The translations under genes and the position numbers were made by a program. Under the pieces are notes generated by a model. It saw only the letters and a list, made by a program, of their open reading frames with translations, was not told the DNA's origin and ran no database searches. Positions 17,770-24,855 of a DNA stretch of 64,000 bases are shown here, in pieces (the first letter of the stretch is position 1; each line of letters opens with the position of its first letter). The DNA comes from Candidatus Puniceispirillum marinum IMCC1322 (lineage in GTDB: Bacteria > Pseudomonadota > Alphaproteobacteria > Puniceispirillales > Puniceispirillaceae), in contig NC_014010.1 of NCBI RefSeq assembly GCF_000024465.1, forward strand, positions 1,488,001 to 1,552,000, read 5' to 3'.

Positions 17770-18688
17770 TGCAAACCGACCAACCATCCAAGTTACCCTT
17801 CACACCAATCAGCATTCTTGGTGCAACAGAACTTTTCTCAGCAAACTTGATGACTTCATCAATGGTTTTGAAACTGGAAGATACAGTCAAGTCACCAGAT
17901 TGGCCTCTAACTCCAATCAAAACAACATCATTACCGAATGGGATATAGTCCTTGTAACCAAATCCCCATCCTTCAAGACATCTAATACCCAATGAGAGTT
18001 TGATTCTACTAATCACAAGAAAGATGAAAACAGGTGCAGTTTGGGTTGTTTTTCTAATGTCCTGTATTGGATAGGCATCACCAATATCTACAGGAAAATC
18101 CAGTTTTCCCCACTCATTGAGTTGGGTGGAAGAGGGTTGGAAAATAATCGTATGAAACAGATCACCTCGTTCAATGAAGTCTTTCAGTGATGTGGGTGTG
18201 TCGATGTCCTTTGTCTCAACGAGACCCTCTAGTTTCTTTTCAGTTTCTTTTGCTTTCTTTTTTGAAATCCTTGTTTGCTGTCTTTCTAAAAGGGTCGCAA
18301 TCGCATCCCTTCCACTGGACGGTGTAATCTCACCCTTATCCATATGTTGTTGGATGCGTTTCTTTCCCTGCCCCTTCCCAAAGTGACTTTCATAACTGCG
18401 TTCTAAAACAGTGAGATTGTATAACGCACCAAATGATGATGGCAGTTTTGATTGATTAGTTTTAATTATTTCACTCACACCGATGGATTGCCATCTGGAT
18501 AAGGTGCTTTTGTTCATCCCAATCAGTTCTGCTAAATCCTTTGCATAACCCTCACCCAATTCTTCTATCGCACTGACAATGTAATCTGCCTTGAGCATTA
18601 TGTTGTCACGAATAGTTGCATCAGTGTCGTTGATGCGTTTTGCGTGTTGTTCAAGTGAGAGATAGTTGGGTTTATTCATCTCCAACAT
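17762..18688 (-). CDS. HTH protein with degenerate MT-A70-like methyltransferase fold
   Basis: A 308-residue protein. The N-terminal half has a ParB/KorB-like helix-turn-helix (AKDLAELIGMNKSTLSRWQS, about residues 49-68). The C-terminal part follows the MT-A70 order: a start like FHTIIFQPSS where the family has DPPW, YPIQDI where it has YPTM, then the VFIFLVISRIKLSLG strand-helix, EGWGFGYKDYIPF, and VVLIGVRGQ. The catalytic DPPW is therefore replaced by QPSS, so the domain is probably inactive or altered. Its start overlaps the CmoA-like stop (alternative ATG at 18679) and its end overlaps the methyltransferase start. Phage proteins fusing ParB-like and MT-A70 parts are known; this looks like an eroded or repurposed one, perhaps a DNA-targeting subunit. 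Confidence 0.6.
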   Translation of the reverse strand: MLEMNKPNYLSLEQHAKRINDTDATIRDNIMLKADYIVSAIEELGEGYAKDLAELIGMNKSTLSRWQSIGVSEIIKTNQSKLPSSFGALYNLTVLERSYESHFGKGQGKKRIQQHMDKGEITPSSGRDAIATLLERQQTRISKKKAKETEKKLEGLVETKDIDTPTSLKDFIERGDLFHTIIFQPSSTQLNEWGKLDFPVDIGDAYPIQDIRKTTQTAPVFIFLVISRIKLSLGIRCLEGWGFGYKDYIPFGNDVVLIGVRGQSGDLTVSSSFKTIDEVIKFAEKSSVAPRMLIGVKGNLDGWSVCNE

Positions 18689-19376
18689 CCTCTGGTGGGC
18701 GTTTCATTGCCAGAACACCAATGAAGTTGAAATTTCTCCAAAAGATTTGGATGCCCCGAAAACCTACGGAACGAAGTTGTGAGATAAGAAGATTTTCAGT
18801 TGTGAGTTTCGCAAGGTGTCTTAGTTCTTGCTCCTTATCTAGAATCTCTTTTTCCGTGAATGACTGTCTTTTGAAATCGTAATAGAGGGAGTCCACCATA
18901 TCTTGGACTTTGGCATTCATTGAGTAGATTTTCTCGGCCGTTACGAATGCACCACCATCAACAAGGTTGTCATAGATTTTCTGCAAGAGAGATAGTCTGT
19001 CTTTCTCTGCAAGGAACTGGAATGTGAATAGCGAGATTGCGAAGGACATATTTGAGAGAGCATCACTTTCCCTTACATCTTCAACTTTATATTTAAGATT
19101 GGTTTCTTGTTTCCAATGTTGTTTGAAATCCTTGTTTATCTCGATGCCAGTATAGTTCGCATTGGGTGCTTGAGTGTTTTCATCCTTGATGCGTTTGAGC
19201 ATCGTGCCTTGCGAGCATCCAATATCAAGAACATTGGTTTCGTCCAAAACGAAGTATCTGGATATGCCTACAACATCATCTCTTAAGTCTGTATAACCTC
19301 GTATCGACTTTGTGATGTGTTCATCAAAACCACTTGCGACTGAACTAAAACTGAATCTTTGCTCTTCACTCATCAT
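18672..19376 (-). CDS. CmoA-like SAM-dependent enzyme (carboxy-SAM synthase family)
   Basis: A 234-residue class I SAM enzyme most like CmoA, which turns SAM and prephenate into carboxy-SAM for tRNA wobble uridine modification. Shared features: the N-terminal FDEHITKSIRGYTDLRDDVVGISRYF, motif I VLDIGCSQGT (about 49-58), ISLFTFQFLAEKDRLSLLQKIYDNL, TAEKI, the DFKRQSFTEKEI segment, and the closing VGFRGIQIFWRNFNFIGVLAMK, which closely parallels the CmoA end. The housekeeping partner CmoB is absent here. As first gene of an operon with a DNA C5-methyltransferase it may supply a modified cofactor; this is inference. Whether the carboxylate-binding residues are kept must be checked against a structure. 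Confidence 0.75.
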   Translation of the reverse strand: MMSEEQRFSFSSVASGFDEHITKSIRGYTDLRDDVVGISRYFVLDETNVLDIGCSQGTMLKRIKDENTQAPNANYTGIEINKDFKQHWKQETNLKYKVEDVRESDALSNMSFAISLFTFQFLAEKDRLSLLQKIYDNLVDGGAFVTAEKIYSMNAKVQDMVDSLYYDFKRQSFTEKEILDKEQELRHLAKLTTENLLISQLRSVGFRGIQIFWRNFNFIGVLAMKRPPEDVGDE

Positions 19377-19669
19377 GAATCAACTATAACAGAATATCTT
19401 CTACTTAGCCAGTTTCTCATCAATGTGTCAATTAGGCCACCGTCAAAAACTGACAGCAAATTTCTAACCTACAAAAGTAGGGTTGAACCTAGAGAGAAAT
19501 GTGGTGCCACCCTCCCCCAAATCGTAGTGTGACTTATTTGCACTACCCTACAGAAAAAACGCATCCCCAGGCATTTTACTGCATCCCAACCTTATAAATA
19601 GAAATGAAGAAACGGTGATGGAAACACACCACCGTTCTTCGCACTGAAACATATTATTGGAGGCAGGAA
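19377..19669. promoter_or_regulatory. Divergent promoter region of the modification block and small-gene block
   Basis: This region separates two divergent transcription units. It contains TATAAATAG near 19591 as a possible -10 element for the rightward genes, then an AACGGTG...CACCGTT hairpin (about 19614-19636) and a strong ribosome site GGAGG just before the ATG at 19670. No gene was found. Confidence 0.45.
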
Positions 19670-20077
19670 ATGAAGCATTCCCAACAACTATTTATAGCGA
19701 TGAAGGACATTGCCCTTCAAAGTTTTAACACTGCGAAAAACACAGTCAGCACCTATGAAGAACTGGCCCAAGCACTCACCGACATAGAGTTCTTTGATGA
19801 AGAGAAGAAACCTTACACTGGTGCAAGGTTGAGACTTCAAGTTCATCGTTGGAACAAGAAGAGTGAAGATGAAGATTTTAGACAAACATATTATCCCAAA
19901 GAACTAGTCAGTAAGGATGATGGGGTTGGATACAAACAGATGCATATCCAATCACCAACAAAAGTGGTTGAGGATGAACCAGTTGAGACTGATTGGGAAA
20001 CTTTAACGAAACACTTCACCCCACACGAAATAAAATATTTTGGGTGGAGTGAAACGAATTTCAATCTAAACGCCTAA
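19670..20077 (+). CDS. Unknown 135-residue acidic protein
   Basis: Not recognised. The protein begins MKHSQQLFIAMKDIALQSF and is predicted helical in the first half (SFNTAKNTVSTYEELAQAL), with an arginine-containing LRLQVHRWNKK helix that could bind DNA, then an acidic tail. It has a near-consensus ribosome binding site (GGAGGCAGGAA) and is the first of three small rightward genes. Its strong signal suggests high expression. A small regulator is possible but unproven. Confidence 0.65.
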   Translation: MKHSQQLFIAMKDIALQSFNTAKNTVSTYEELAQALTDIEFFDEEKKPYTGARLRLQVHRWNKKSEDEDFRQTYYPKELVSKDDGVGYKQMHIQSPTKVVEDEPVETDWETLTKHFTPHEIKYFGWSETNFNLNA

Positions 20078-20083
20078 GTAGCT

Positions 20084-20365
20084 ATGTCTACTTTCAACAT
20101 AGATTCATTAGAGACAGATGACTCTAGTCTTTATCACTGTGGTTTGAATCCCTGTAGGTATTGTTCTTCATCAATAGAACCTTGCGAAGCATTTGATGCG
20201 TCAGCATCAAACCTAAGTTCTGTTTGTCCTTACTTTTGGAAACCTATTCCTCAAACTCAAGATGAGATGAATGAACAGATGCGTTTGGATTTTGAGAAAC
20301 AGGAACAAATGGAACAGGCACTTGCTGCAACTCAATGGTGCAAAGATTACTTTGGACACGAGTAG
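20084..20365 (+). CDS. Small cysteine-containing protein, 93 residues
   Basis: Not recognised. Cysteines cluster as HCGLNPCRYCSS (about residues 18-29), then EPC, VCPYF and WCKDYF, a spacing that could bind zinc or an iron-sulfur cluster. The second half is a charged helix rich in Met, Gln and Glu. It begins six bases after the preceding gene and is probably co-transcribed. The start codon lies close to that stop with only a weak ribosome site. Confidence 0.6.
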   Translation: MSTFNIDSLETDDSSLYHCGLNPCRYCSSSIEPCEAFDASASNLSSVCPYFWKPIPQTQDEMNEQMRLDFEKQEQMEQALAATQWCKDYFGHE

Positions 20366-20366
20366 A

Positions 20367-20383
20367 GTTTCTCAGTGGGAAAC
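20367..20383. repeat. 17-bp imperfect palindrome, copy 2
   Basis: GTTTCTCAGTGGGAAAC differs from 16601-16617 only at the central base. It begins two bases after the stop of the 93-residue gene and 35 bases before the ribbon-helix-helix-like gene, a suitable place for an operator. Confidence 0.5.
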
Positions 20384-20417
20384 CGAATAAATAGATGATG
20401 AAAAGGAGTAAGCATAA

Positions 20418-20606
20418 ATGAAAAGAAATCTAGATTACCAATACCCAGTAAGAATGACTTACACACTCAAAGACTCAATAGATGAGGTTTGTGAGGGGTT
20501 GGATGTAAACCCAGCGGAATATATCCGTAAGTCTCTTGCTCGTTGTGTTGCACAGGACAAACAACAACTTACATCAGCGGAAAGTCACCTTGTTTTTATG
20601 AGATAA
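20418..20606 (+). CDS. Ribbon-helix-helix-like small protein
   Basis: A 62-residue basic protein. The strand YPVRMTYTLKDSI followed by the helices DEVCEGLDVNPAEYIRKSLARCVAQ fits the ribbon-helix-helix arrangement of Arc/MetJ/CopG-type repressors, with the N-terminal strand able to enter the major groove. A ribosome site (AAAAGGAG) lies a few bases upstream of the start. Autoregulation through the palindrome at 20367-20383 is a natural hypothesis; the second palindrome copy would then link the methyltransferase block to it. Confidence 0.65.
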   Translation: MKRNLDYQYPVRMTYTLKDSIDEVCEGLDVNPAEYIRKSLARCVAQDKQQLTSAESHLVFMR

Positions 20607-20818
20607 AAGACTTCAGCGGAATAAGCACAAGAAACGATAAAAAAATATGAAGCAGTGGTGTTCCTGAACCACTTTATAACGAGAAAAGAAATAGATTTGT
20701 GGTGATGAAACCACGACAAATAACTAGGTGAGATGAATTAGATATTTTGGTGTGGACTCATACCAAAATGAGGTTCAAGGGTGTTGGTGCAGCGTAAATT
20801 ACGAACTGATTGAGTGAA
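20607..20818. ncRNA. Structured intergenic region with three consecutive hairpins
   Basis: Three stem-loops follow each other: AGTGGT/ACCACT (20654-20673), ATTTGTGGT/ACCACGACAAAT (about 20695-20721, one bulge), and ATTTTGGT/ACCAAAAT (20744-20769). No reading frame was seen. It could be a small RNA, a mRNA 3' end or a series of terminators between convergent genes; only the inverted repeats are seen directly. Confidence 0.4.
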
Positions 20819-21082
20819 TTACGATGACTCTTCACCATCATTTTTTTGAAATAACGAAATCACCAGAAAAATTGTGAAGAGTGGAGAAATAAACACCACA
20901 ATTGAGAATAACCAACCAAATACGAAACTAAACAAACCAGCGTTCATTAGAGCACTAGGCAATAAATTCCATGGGTTAATCCATTCACCGTTAAAAATTC
21001 CATTGTATAAGAGATACCATCCAAACAGTCCAAAGACACCGAGGCCCTTGATGAAAAACGCATCTGATTTTTGCTCACTCAT
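20819..21082 (-). CDS. Small membrane protein, about 87 residues
   Basis: Not recognised by family. It has at least two hydrophobic helices (FFIKGLGVFGLFGWYLLYNGIF and the stretch around LFSFVFGWLFSIVVFISPLF) with a short charged end. I prefer the ATG at 21082 because GGAG stands six bases upstream and this start overlaps the stop of the preceding gene (ATGAGTGA); the longer form from 21106 lacks a ribosome site. It belongs to a minus-strand run with a second membrane protein and the GIY-YIG gene. Confidence 0.6.
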   Translation of the reverse strand: MSEQKSDAFFIKGLGVFGLFGWYLLYNGIFNGEWINPWNLLPSALMNAGLFSFVFGWLFSIVVFISPLFTIFLVISLFQKNDGEESS

Positions 21083-21302
21083 CGTCATCTCCAAGTGCTT
21101 TATCAATCAACTTGTCCACTAGTGATAAACACAGATAACCAACATAAATACTCAGTGCTATGGATCCGAATATGAAAATCCAAAAGGACAGACCAACTCT
21201 ATCTATATCGCCGCTTATGCCTAAAAAGTTATGGTTCATCCAAAAACAACCAAAGAGTGTTCCGAACATTCCTGCAATAAATGCTAAATATGCTAACGGC
21301 AC
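21075..21302 (-). CDS. Small membrane protein, 75 residues
   Basis: Not recognised by family. Two hydrophobic helices are visible (about residues 3-20 and 40-65) with an acidic C-terminal tail GDDDE. The start is a GTG immediately after the stop of the GIY-YIG gene, and its stop overlaps the next membrane protein. Two small coupled membrane proteins beside a nuclease-like gene could be membrane effectors, but this is only context. Confidence 0.55.
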   Translation of the reverse strand: MPLAYLAFIAGMFGTLFGCFWMNHNFLGISGDIDRVGLSFWIFIFGSIALSIYVGYLCLSLVDKLIDKALGDDDE

Positions 21303-21908
21303 TTATTCTCTCTCCATCCTAAGGTGATGAAGAGTTTCCCCATCCAAACACCACCAAATAGTTCCTTGAACCGCCGCCCAATCATAACCCATCTCTCTCA
21401 GAACAATGTCTGCTGAGCGAGATAGAGACATTAACTCGTTCCGAAAATTTACTTGGGTATCATTTGCCACGGTGCAGGTAATTGTGCTGTCTTTCTTAAA
21501 CCGAAGGACAGTTCCCTTATCCAATCCTAAAATCCCAAAATTAAATCGTTTTCTAGTTTCTCTCGCTCTGTTTAACGCTTCCTGATCTTGGGGAGACTCA
21601 ACAATATCGGTAGTGGGGGTGACATTCTTTCCACCCATAACTTCTGCTATCTCAAGAAGTGATTTCGCTCTTTCTGGAGTGGTGTTGAAAAACTCTCTGC
21701 TTTGACGAACACGACAATCGTCTAATCCTTGATGCATCTTCTTCTCAATCAGAGATGCATCTGGAACTTCTACTGCATAATAACACTCAAAAGGTAGCGC
21801 TACGCTGGTGTTGTCTAGTTGCTTGATACGCTGTTCAAGGTTTTCAGTGATACCAATCTTGATGGTGTCGGGCATACATTCATTCGTTAATATGTAAACA
21901 ATTGGCAT
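21303..21908 (-). CDS. GIY-YIG (T5orf172-type) protein with RAMA-like C-terminal domain
   Basis: A 201-residue protein. The N-terminal 90 residues follow the T5orf172 branch of the GIY-YIG fold: VYILTNECMPDTIKIGITENLEQRIKQLDN, then ALIEKKMHQ-like helix and the REFFNTTPERA segment. The C-terminal 85 residues (about 118-200) have the pattern of the RAMA/DUF4357-type domains found on restriction and modification proteins: GTVLRFKKD, a V-x-F-x-x-E-L-M-S-L-S segment, then WAAVQGTIWWCLDGETL. RAMA is thought to read modified DNA. It lies 10 bases downstream of the HNH-HIT gene. A nuclease that senses the island's own or foreign DNA modification is a plausible role, by inference. Confidence 0.7.
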   Translation of the reverse strand: MPIVYILTNECMPDTIKIGITENLEQRIKQLDNTSVALPFECYYAVEVPDASLIEKKMHQGLDDCRVRQSREFFNTTPERAKSLLEIAEVMGGKNVTPTTDIVESPQDQEALNRARETRKRFNFGILGLDKGTVLRFKKDSTITCTVANDTQVNFRNELMSLSRSADIVLREMGYDWAAVQGTIWWCLDGETLHHLRMERE

Positions 21909-21918
21909 AAACTATCCC

Positions 21919-22908
21919 TCAATACTTCTGCTTATGTGCTATCACACCACGCACACCGCCTCGTGGTTCTTCAACATCGCCTTTGCGTCTTGGTATTAGA
22001 TGAGTGTGACAGTGCATAACTGTTTGCCCTGCATCCTCACCAACATTGTTACCAACATTGAAACCAGTGATAGTGTTATCGCTATCCATGATCACCTGTC
22101 TGCGCTCTTCCAAAAGTCTCTGCATCGCATTTCGTTCTGGTTGATGCAGTTCAAAATAGTCTGAGACATGACGCTTTGGGATAATGAGTGTGTGTTGCTC
22201 TGTTACAGGAAACGCATCAAGGATTGCGTATGCTAGTTCATTCTCTGCAACCACTCGTTCTTGTGGAATCTCACAAAAGATGCATCCGTTTTCACGGTGC
22301 TCATAAGACTTATTGATTTCACGAAAGTCAGTGTCATCTCTGTCTCGCTTCATTGCATTACAGGAGTAACAAAGCGCCTGGAGATTAGATTGTTCATCAC
22401 CACCACCGCTATTGCGTGGGACGATGTGATCAACCTCTAACGCTTTCTGATCTGCTGATATGCCACACAGTTCACATCTGAACTTTGCTCTTTTGAGAAT
22501 TTCATATCTCAATGTGCCAGAGATATATCCAGATGATTTCCGCCTGTGATTCCAGACTTTGTCACCACGCTTGTCCAAGAACTCCTCAATCTTAGAATGA
22601 CACAGATTTATGAGTTCTGAGATCTCACTCTCACTAAGACCATCAAAACCATTCAAGGAGTATTCGTTCTTGTCTTTAGAAGTGATGCCTCTGCTTTGTG
22701 TGAGGACTTTGCCAACCATGTTCTTGGTGATGTGCTCATAGTATTCAACTTGAGACACATCATGCCCCAAGAGTGACTTTGCAATCTCTGTGGTTGATGC
22801 TGAACCCTGTCTGCCTAGAAGTTCTATCAACATCACTGGCTGATAGATATGAGACATTCTCATCTCATTCAGAATAAAATTGGACAAATCATCAAACTGC
22901 TTGGACAT
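21919..22908 (-). CDS. HNH endonuclease fused to a HIT domain
   Basis: A 329-residue two-enzyme fusion. Residues 1-110 are helical and include a winged-helix-like region. The HNH domain (about 133-195) has the zinc cysteines C145-x-x-C148 and C180-x-x-C183 around VDHIVPRNSGGG (Asp160-His161) and N175. The HIT domain (about 207-320) shows CIFCEIP, NVGEDAGQTVMHCHTHLIPR, with the triad His299-His301-His303. HIT proteins hydrolyse nucleotide phosphoramidates or adenylated substrates. Joining a DNA nuclease to a nucleotide hydrolase suggests a conflict enzyme in which the HIT part could remove nucleotide adducts or regulate the nuclease. Confidence 0.88.
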   Translation of the reverse strand: MSKQFDDLSNFILNEMRMSHIYQPVMLIELLGRQGSASTTEIAKSLLGHDVSQVEYYEHITKNMVGKVLTQSRGITSKDKNEYSLNGFDGLSESEISELINLCHSKIEEFLDKRGDKVWNHRRKSSGYISGTLRYEILKRAKFRCELCGISADQKALEVDHIVPRNSGGGDEQSNLQALCYSCNAMKRDRDDTDFREINKSYEHRENGCIFCEIPQERVVAENELAYAILDAFPVTEQHTLIIPKRHVSDYFELHQPERNAMQRLLEERRQVIMDSDNTITGFNVGNNVGEDAGQTVMHCHTHLIPRRKGDVEEPRGGVRGVIAHKQKY

Positions 22909-22971
22909 ACCAAACAGTATGCTGTTTTTTCATTTTTTGACAATTAGTTGATAAAATCTCTACCAATCACC

Positions 22972-22998
22972 CACCAGTGCGCTTTGACTGCACTGGTG
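22972..22998 (-). terminator. Stem-loop between the HNH-HIT gene and the upstream unknown gene
   Basis: A perfect 9-bp stem CACCAGTGC/GCACTGGTG encloses a 9-nt loop. It lies downstream of the minus-strand gene ending at 23030 and upstream of the HNH-HIT start. No adjacent U-run was seen, so termination is not certain. Confidence 0.5.
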
Positions 22999-23029
22999 TG
23001 GGGTTTCATATCAAAAAGAAGTCAGGCAA

Positions 23030-23911
23030 CTAAAGGGTGCTCTTCACGGTTTTCTTACGCTCTTCTTCAAGTCTGCGTTTTATGTCCTCGTCTTGTCTCT
23101 TTTTTTCCTCTTTATCTTTTCTCTCCCTCTCAAAAGTTTGATAAATTGGTGTTAGTTCTTCATTACATTTATCAAATCTATTGGTTGCAATATCTTGTTC
23201 TTTGTCCAAGATGCCCATGAAGTGCCAGACATAACTCAGCGAAGTTCCGCCGCCATCTTGCCGCGAACCATATTGCTGATAGTCAAAAGTTATATGAACG
23301 CGACGACCATCATCATCAGTCCGAAACGATTCAAAATCTTTTTTATTTCCATCAAATAGCGATGTCACATAGACAAGAAGGTTGGGGTATTTTTTCTCTA
23401 ATGTGTCCAAGACTTCATTTTTTACAATGTCGTGGACATGAAAATTCCAAGTATACCATTCACCAATGTAATTTGACGGTGGTTTTGGATTAATTAACGC
23501 ACTTATTGCATAGATGCCTATAATGGGGTGGACATAAACTCTGTAAATTACATCATTCGATATCGGATTAGGTAATTGGAGGGGGTTCGGGGTCTCTTTG
23601 AGGTAATATGCAAAAGAGGGTGCAGTCAAACGGTCACCAAAGGTTGTCCGGCAGTATCCATTTGGATCCAATTTTTCAAATGCTCTGTGACTAATCATAG
23701 GTGTTGAGACGAACACGGTATCCACTCTCTCCCGATTTGGTGATTTAGTCTCTACATACCCAACATCTCTCAAACCCAGACTTAGACCAAAAGGTTCAAT
23801 CTGAGTTCTAGAGTGTTCCTGCTCCATTGAGATGTAGATTATTGATCCTGCAGCAATGACAAGGAGAACTAGCAAGGCAACCGATGCTTTTATAATTTTC
23901 CTCAACATCAT
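23030..23911 (-). CDS. Unknown membrane-anchored protein, 293 residues
   Basis: Not recognised. A single N-terminal membrane helix (about residues 4-28) precedes a soluble region with no known motif. The last 40 residues are a highly charged Glu/Lys/Arg coiled coil (starting around FERERKDKEEKKRQ). It starts inside the end of the exported 162-residue protein (ATGA overlap), so the two are translated together and both face the envelope. Confidence 0.65.
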   Translation of the reverse strand: MMLRKIIKASVALLVLLVIAAGSIIYISMEQEHSRTQIEPFGLSLGLRDVGYVETKSPNRERVDTVFVSTPMISHRAFEKLDPNGYCRTTFGDRLTAPSFAYYLKETPNPLQLPNPISNDVIYRVYVHPIIGIYAISALINPKPPSNYIGEWYTWNFHVHDIVKNEVLDTLEKKYPNLLVYVTSLFDGNKKDFESFRTDDDGRRVHITFDYQQYGSRQDGGGTSLSYVWHFMGILDKEQDIATNRFDKCNEELTPIYQTFERERKDKEEKKRQDEDIKRRLEEERKKTVKSTL

Positions 23912-24396
23912 TTACTCTCTATGAAAGGGATAGGTTTGGCATATCTAGACAATACACCTTCAACTTTTTTGTCTTCCATACTACCTCTTATAAAGGTCAC
24001 TACTCTACTAATTATGAACCAATTCTCTGATGTTTCCTGCCACTCTAAGTTGTAATCAACCGTAGTTAGGTAACTCGCTAATTTTGCATCATCTGAGAAT
24101 GTGAGTTTTGCTTTGCGATCGTTTAGATCGCTAATTGTAAGGGAGTAATTCCAACCATCAGTCGTTATTTCAACGGTGTCATCGCTAAAATGGACTTTTC
24201 GCAGGTTAGCAATCTGACTTGGAGTAAATGACGATGCCTGAGTAGGCGGCATAAACTTACACCGTTGCCCATACGAAGATAAAATGCTGCACAATGGAAA
24301 TCTGTTGAATACATCTTGGGGAGTGAGCGAACTATCGAGTGACCAACTCAAAGTTGGAAACAGAAGAATTAGAAGTGCTGTAAGAATGTCTCTCAT
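23908..24396 (-). CDS. Unknown exported protein, 162 residues
   Basis: Not recognised. The N-terminus MRDILTALLILLFPTLSWSL is a good Sec signal peptide with cleavage likely near SWS-LDS. The mature part has two cysteines (LCSILSSYGQRCKF) and alternating beta-like stretches (DTVEITTDGWNYSLTISDL). It is first of a two-gene unit with the membrane-anchored protein. Function unknown. Confidence 0.65.
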   Translation of the reverse strand: MRDILTALLILLFPTLSWSLDSSLTPQDVFNRFPLCSILSSYGQRCKFMPPTQASSFTPSQIANLRKVHFSDDTVEITTDGWNYSLTISDLNDRKAKLTFSDDAKLASYLTTVDYNLEWQETSENWFIISRVVTFIRGSMEDKKVEGVLSRYAKPIPFIESK

Positions 24397-24442
24397 AGTA
24401 AAATTTAATCACAATTTTTGAGTTTAATCCAATCCATATAAA

Positions 24443-24465
24443 TACCTCTGAAAGGAACAGAGGTA
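24443..24465 (+). promoter_or_regulatory. Hairpin with the ribosome site in its loop
   Basis: TACCTCTG (24443-24450) and CAGAGGTA (24458-24465) form a perfect 8-bp stem; the loop AAAGGAA carries the Shine-Dalgarno sequence, and the ATG of the next gene begins on the last base of the stem. The layout could control translation or be an operator for a dimeric protein. Confidence 0.5.
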
Positions 24466-24665
24466 TGGACATACAACAACTCAAACAACGCATAGACGCA
24501 TCGGGTAAGAAACTCGTCACGCTCGGCAACGAATATATCAAATCAAAAGATGAGATTGCCGCACGAAAGGTGCTGGTGAAGATGTTTGGTGAGATTTCTC
24601 AACAAACATTACTGCTGGGCGAACAGAACGCTCAGATGGATAGGAATCAAAGGGGAATCCGATGA
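24465..24665 (+). CDS. Small helical protein, 66 residues
   Basis: Not recognised. The protein begins MDIQQLKQRIDASGKK and is predicted to be almost entirely helical and charged, likely a coiled coil. The start is preceded by the hairpin at 24443-24465 that displays AAGGAA at the correct distance. It lies between the divergent exported-protein operon and the tRNA end of the island. Confidence 0.6.
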   Translation: MDIQQLKQRIDASGKKLVTLGNEYIKSKDEIAARKVLVKMFGEISQQTLLLGEQNAQMDRNQRGIR

Positions 24666-24677
24666 TAAAAAATATTG

Positions 24678-24800
24678 ATGCAAATCAGTAACGAAACAAA
24701 CTTGATAGGGAACAAGAAGTTAGATTTAGACGATTCACTTCTGGTGGATTTGTTGACAACGCAAAAGGACACTAATGGGTTGAACCACTGCTCTCCTTGA
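24678..24800 (+). CDS. Candidate 40-residue small protein
   Basis: An ATG at 24678 opens a frame of 40 codons (start MQISNETNLIGNKKLDLDD, stop at 24798-24800). The middle LDLDDSLLVDLLTT could be a helix. It follows the 66-residue gene by 12 bases, and its end runs into the first downstream hairpin. There is no clear ribosome site, so it is only a possibility. Confidence 0.3.
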   Translation: MQISNETNLIGNKKLDLDDSLLVDLLTTQKDTNGLNHCSP

Positions 24801-24855
24801 GTGGTGATTTATTATGAAAATAGAACCCCTCGCAGAATGTCCTGTGGGGGGTTTT
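24784..24855 (+). terminator. Tandem stem-loops, the second a likely terminator
   Basis: First stem ACCACT/AGTGGT (24784-24789 and 24800-24805). Second stem AACCCC/GGGGTT (24824-24829 and about 24848-24853), with TTTT at its end. They isolate the small genes from the tRNA transcription unit. Confidence 0.6.

Noticed and set aside
18672-19376. Housekeeping cmoA of the host
   Set aside because: It lies within the island, in an operon with DNA-modification genes and without cmoB; the base composition is that of the island.
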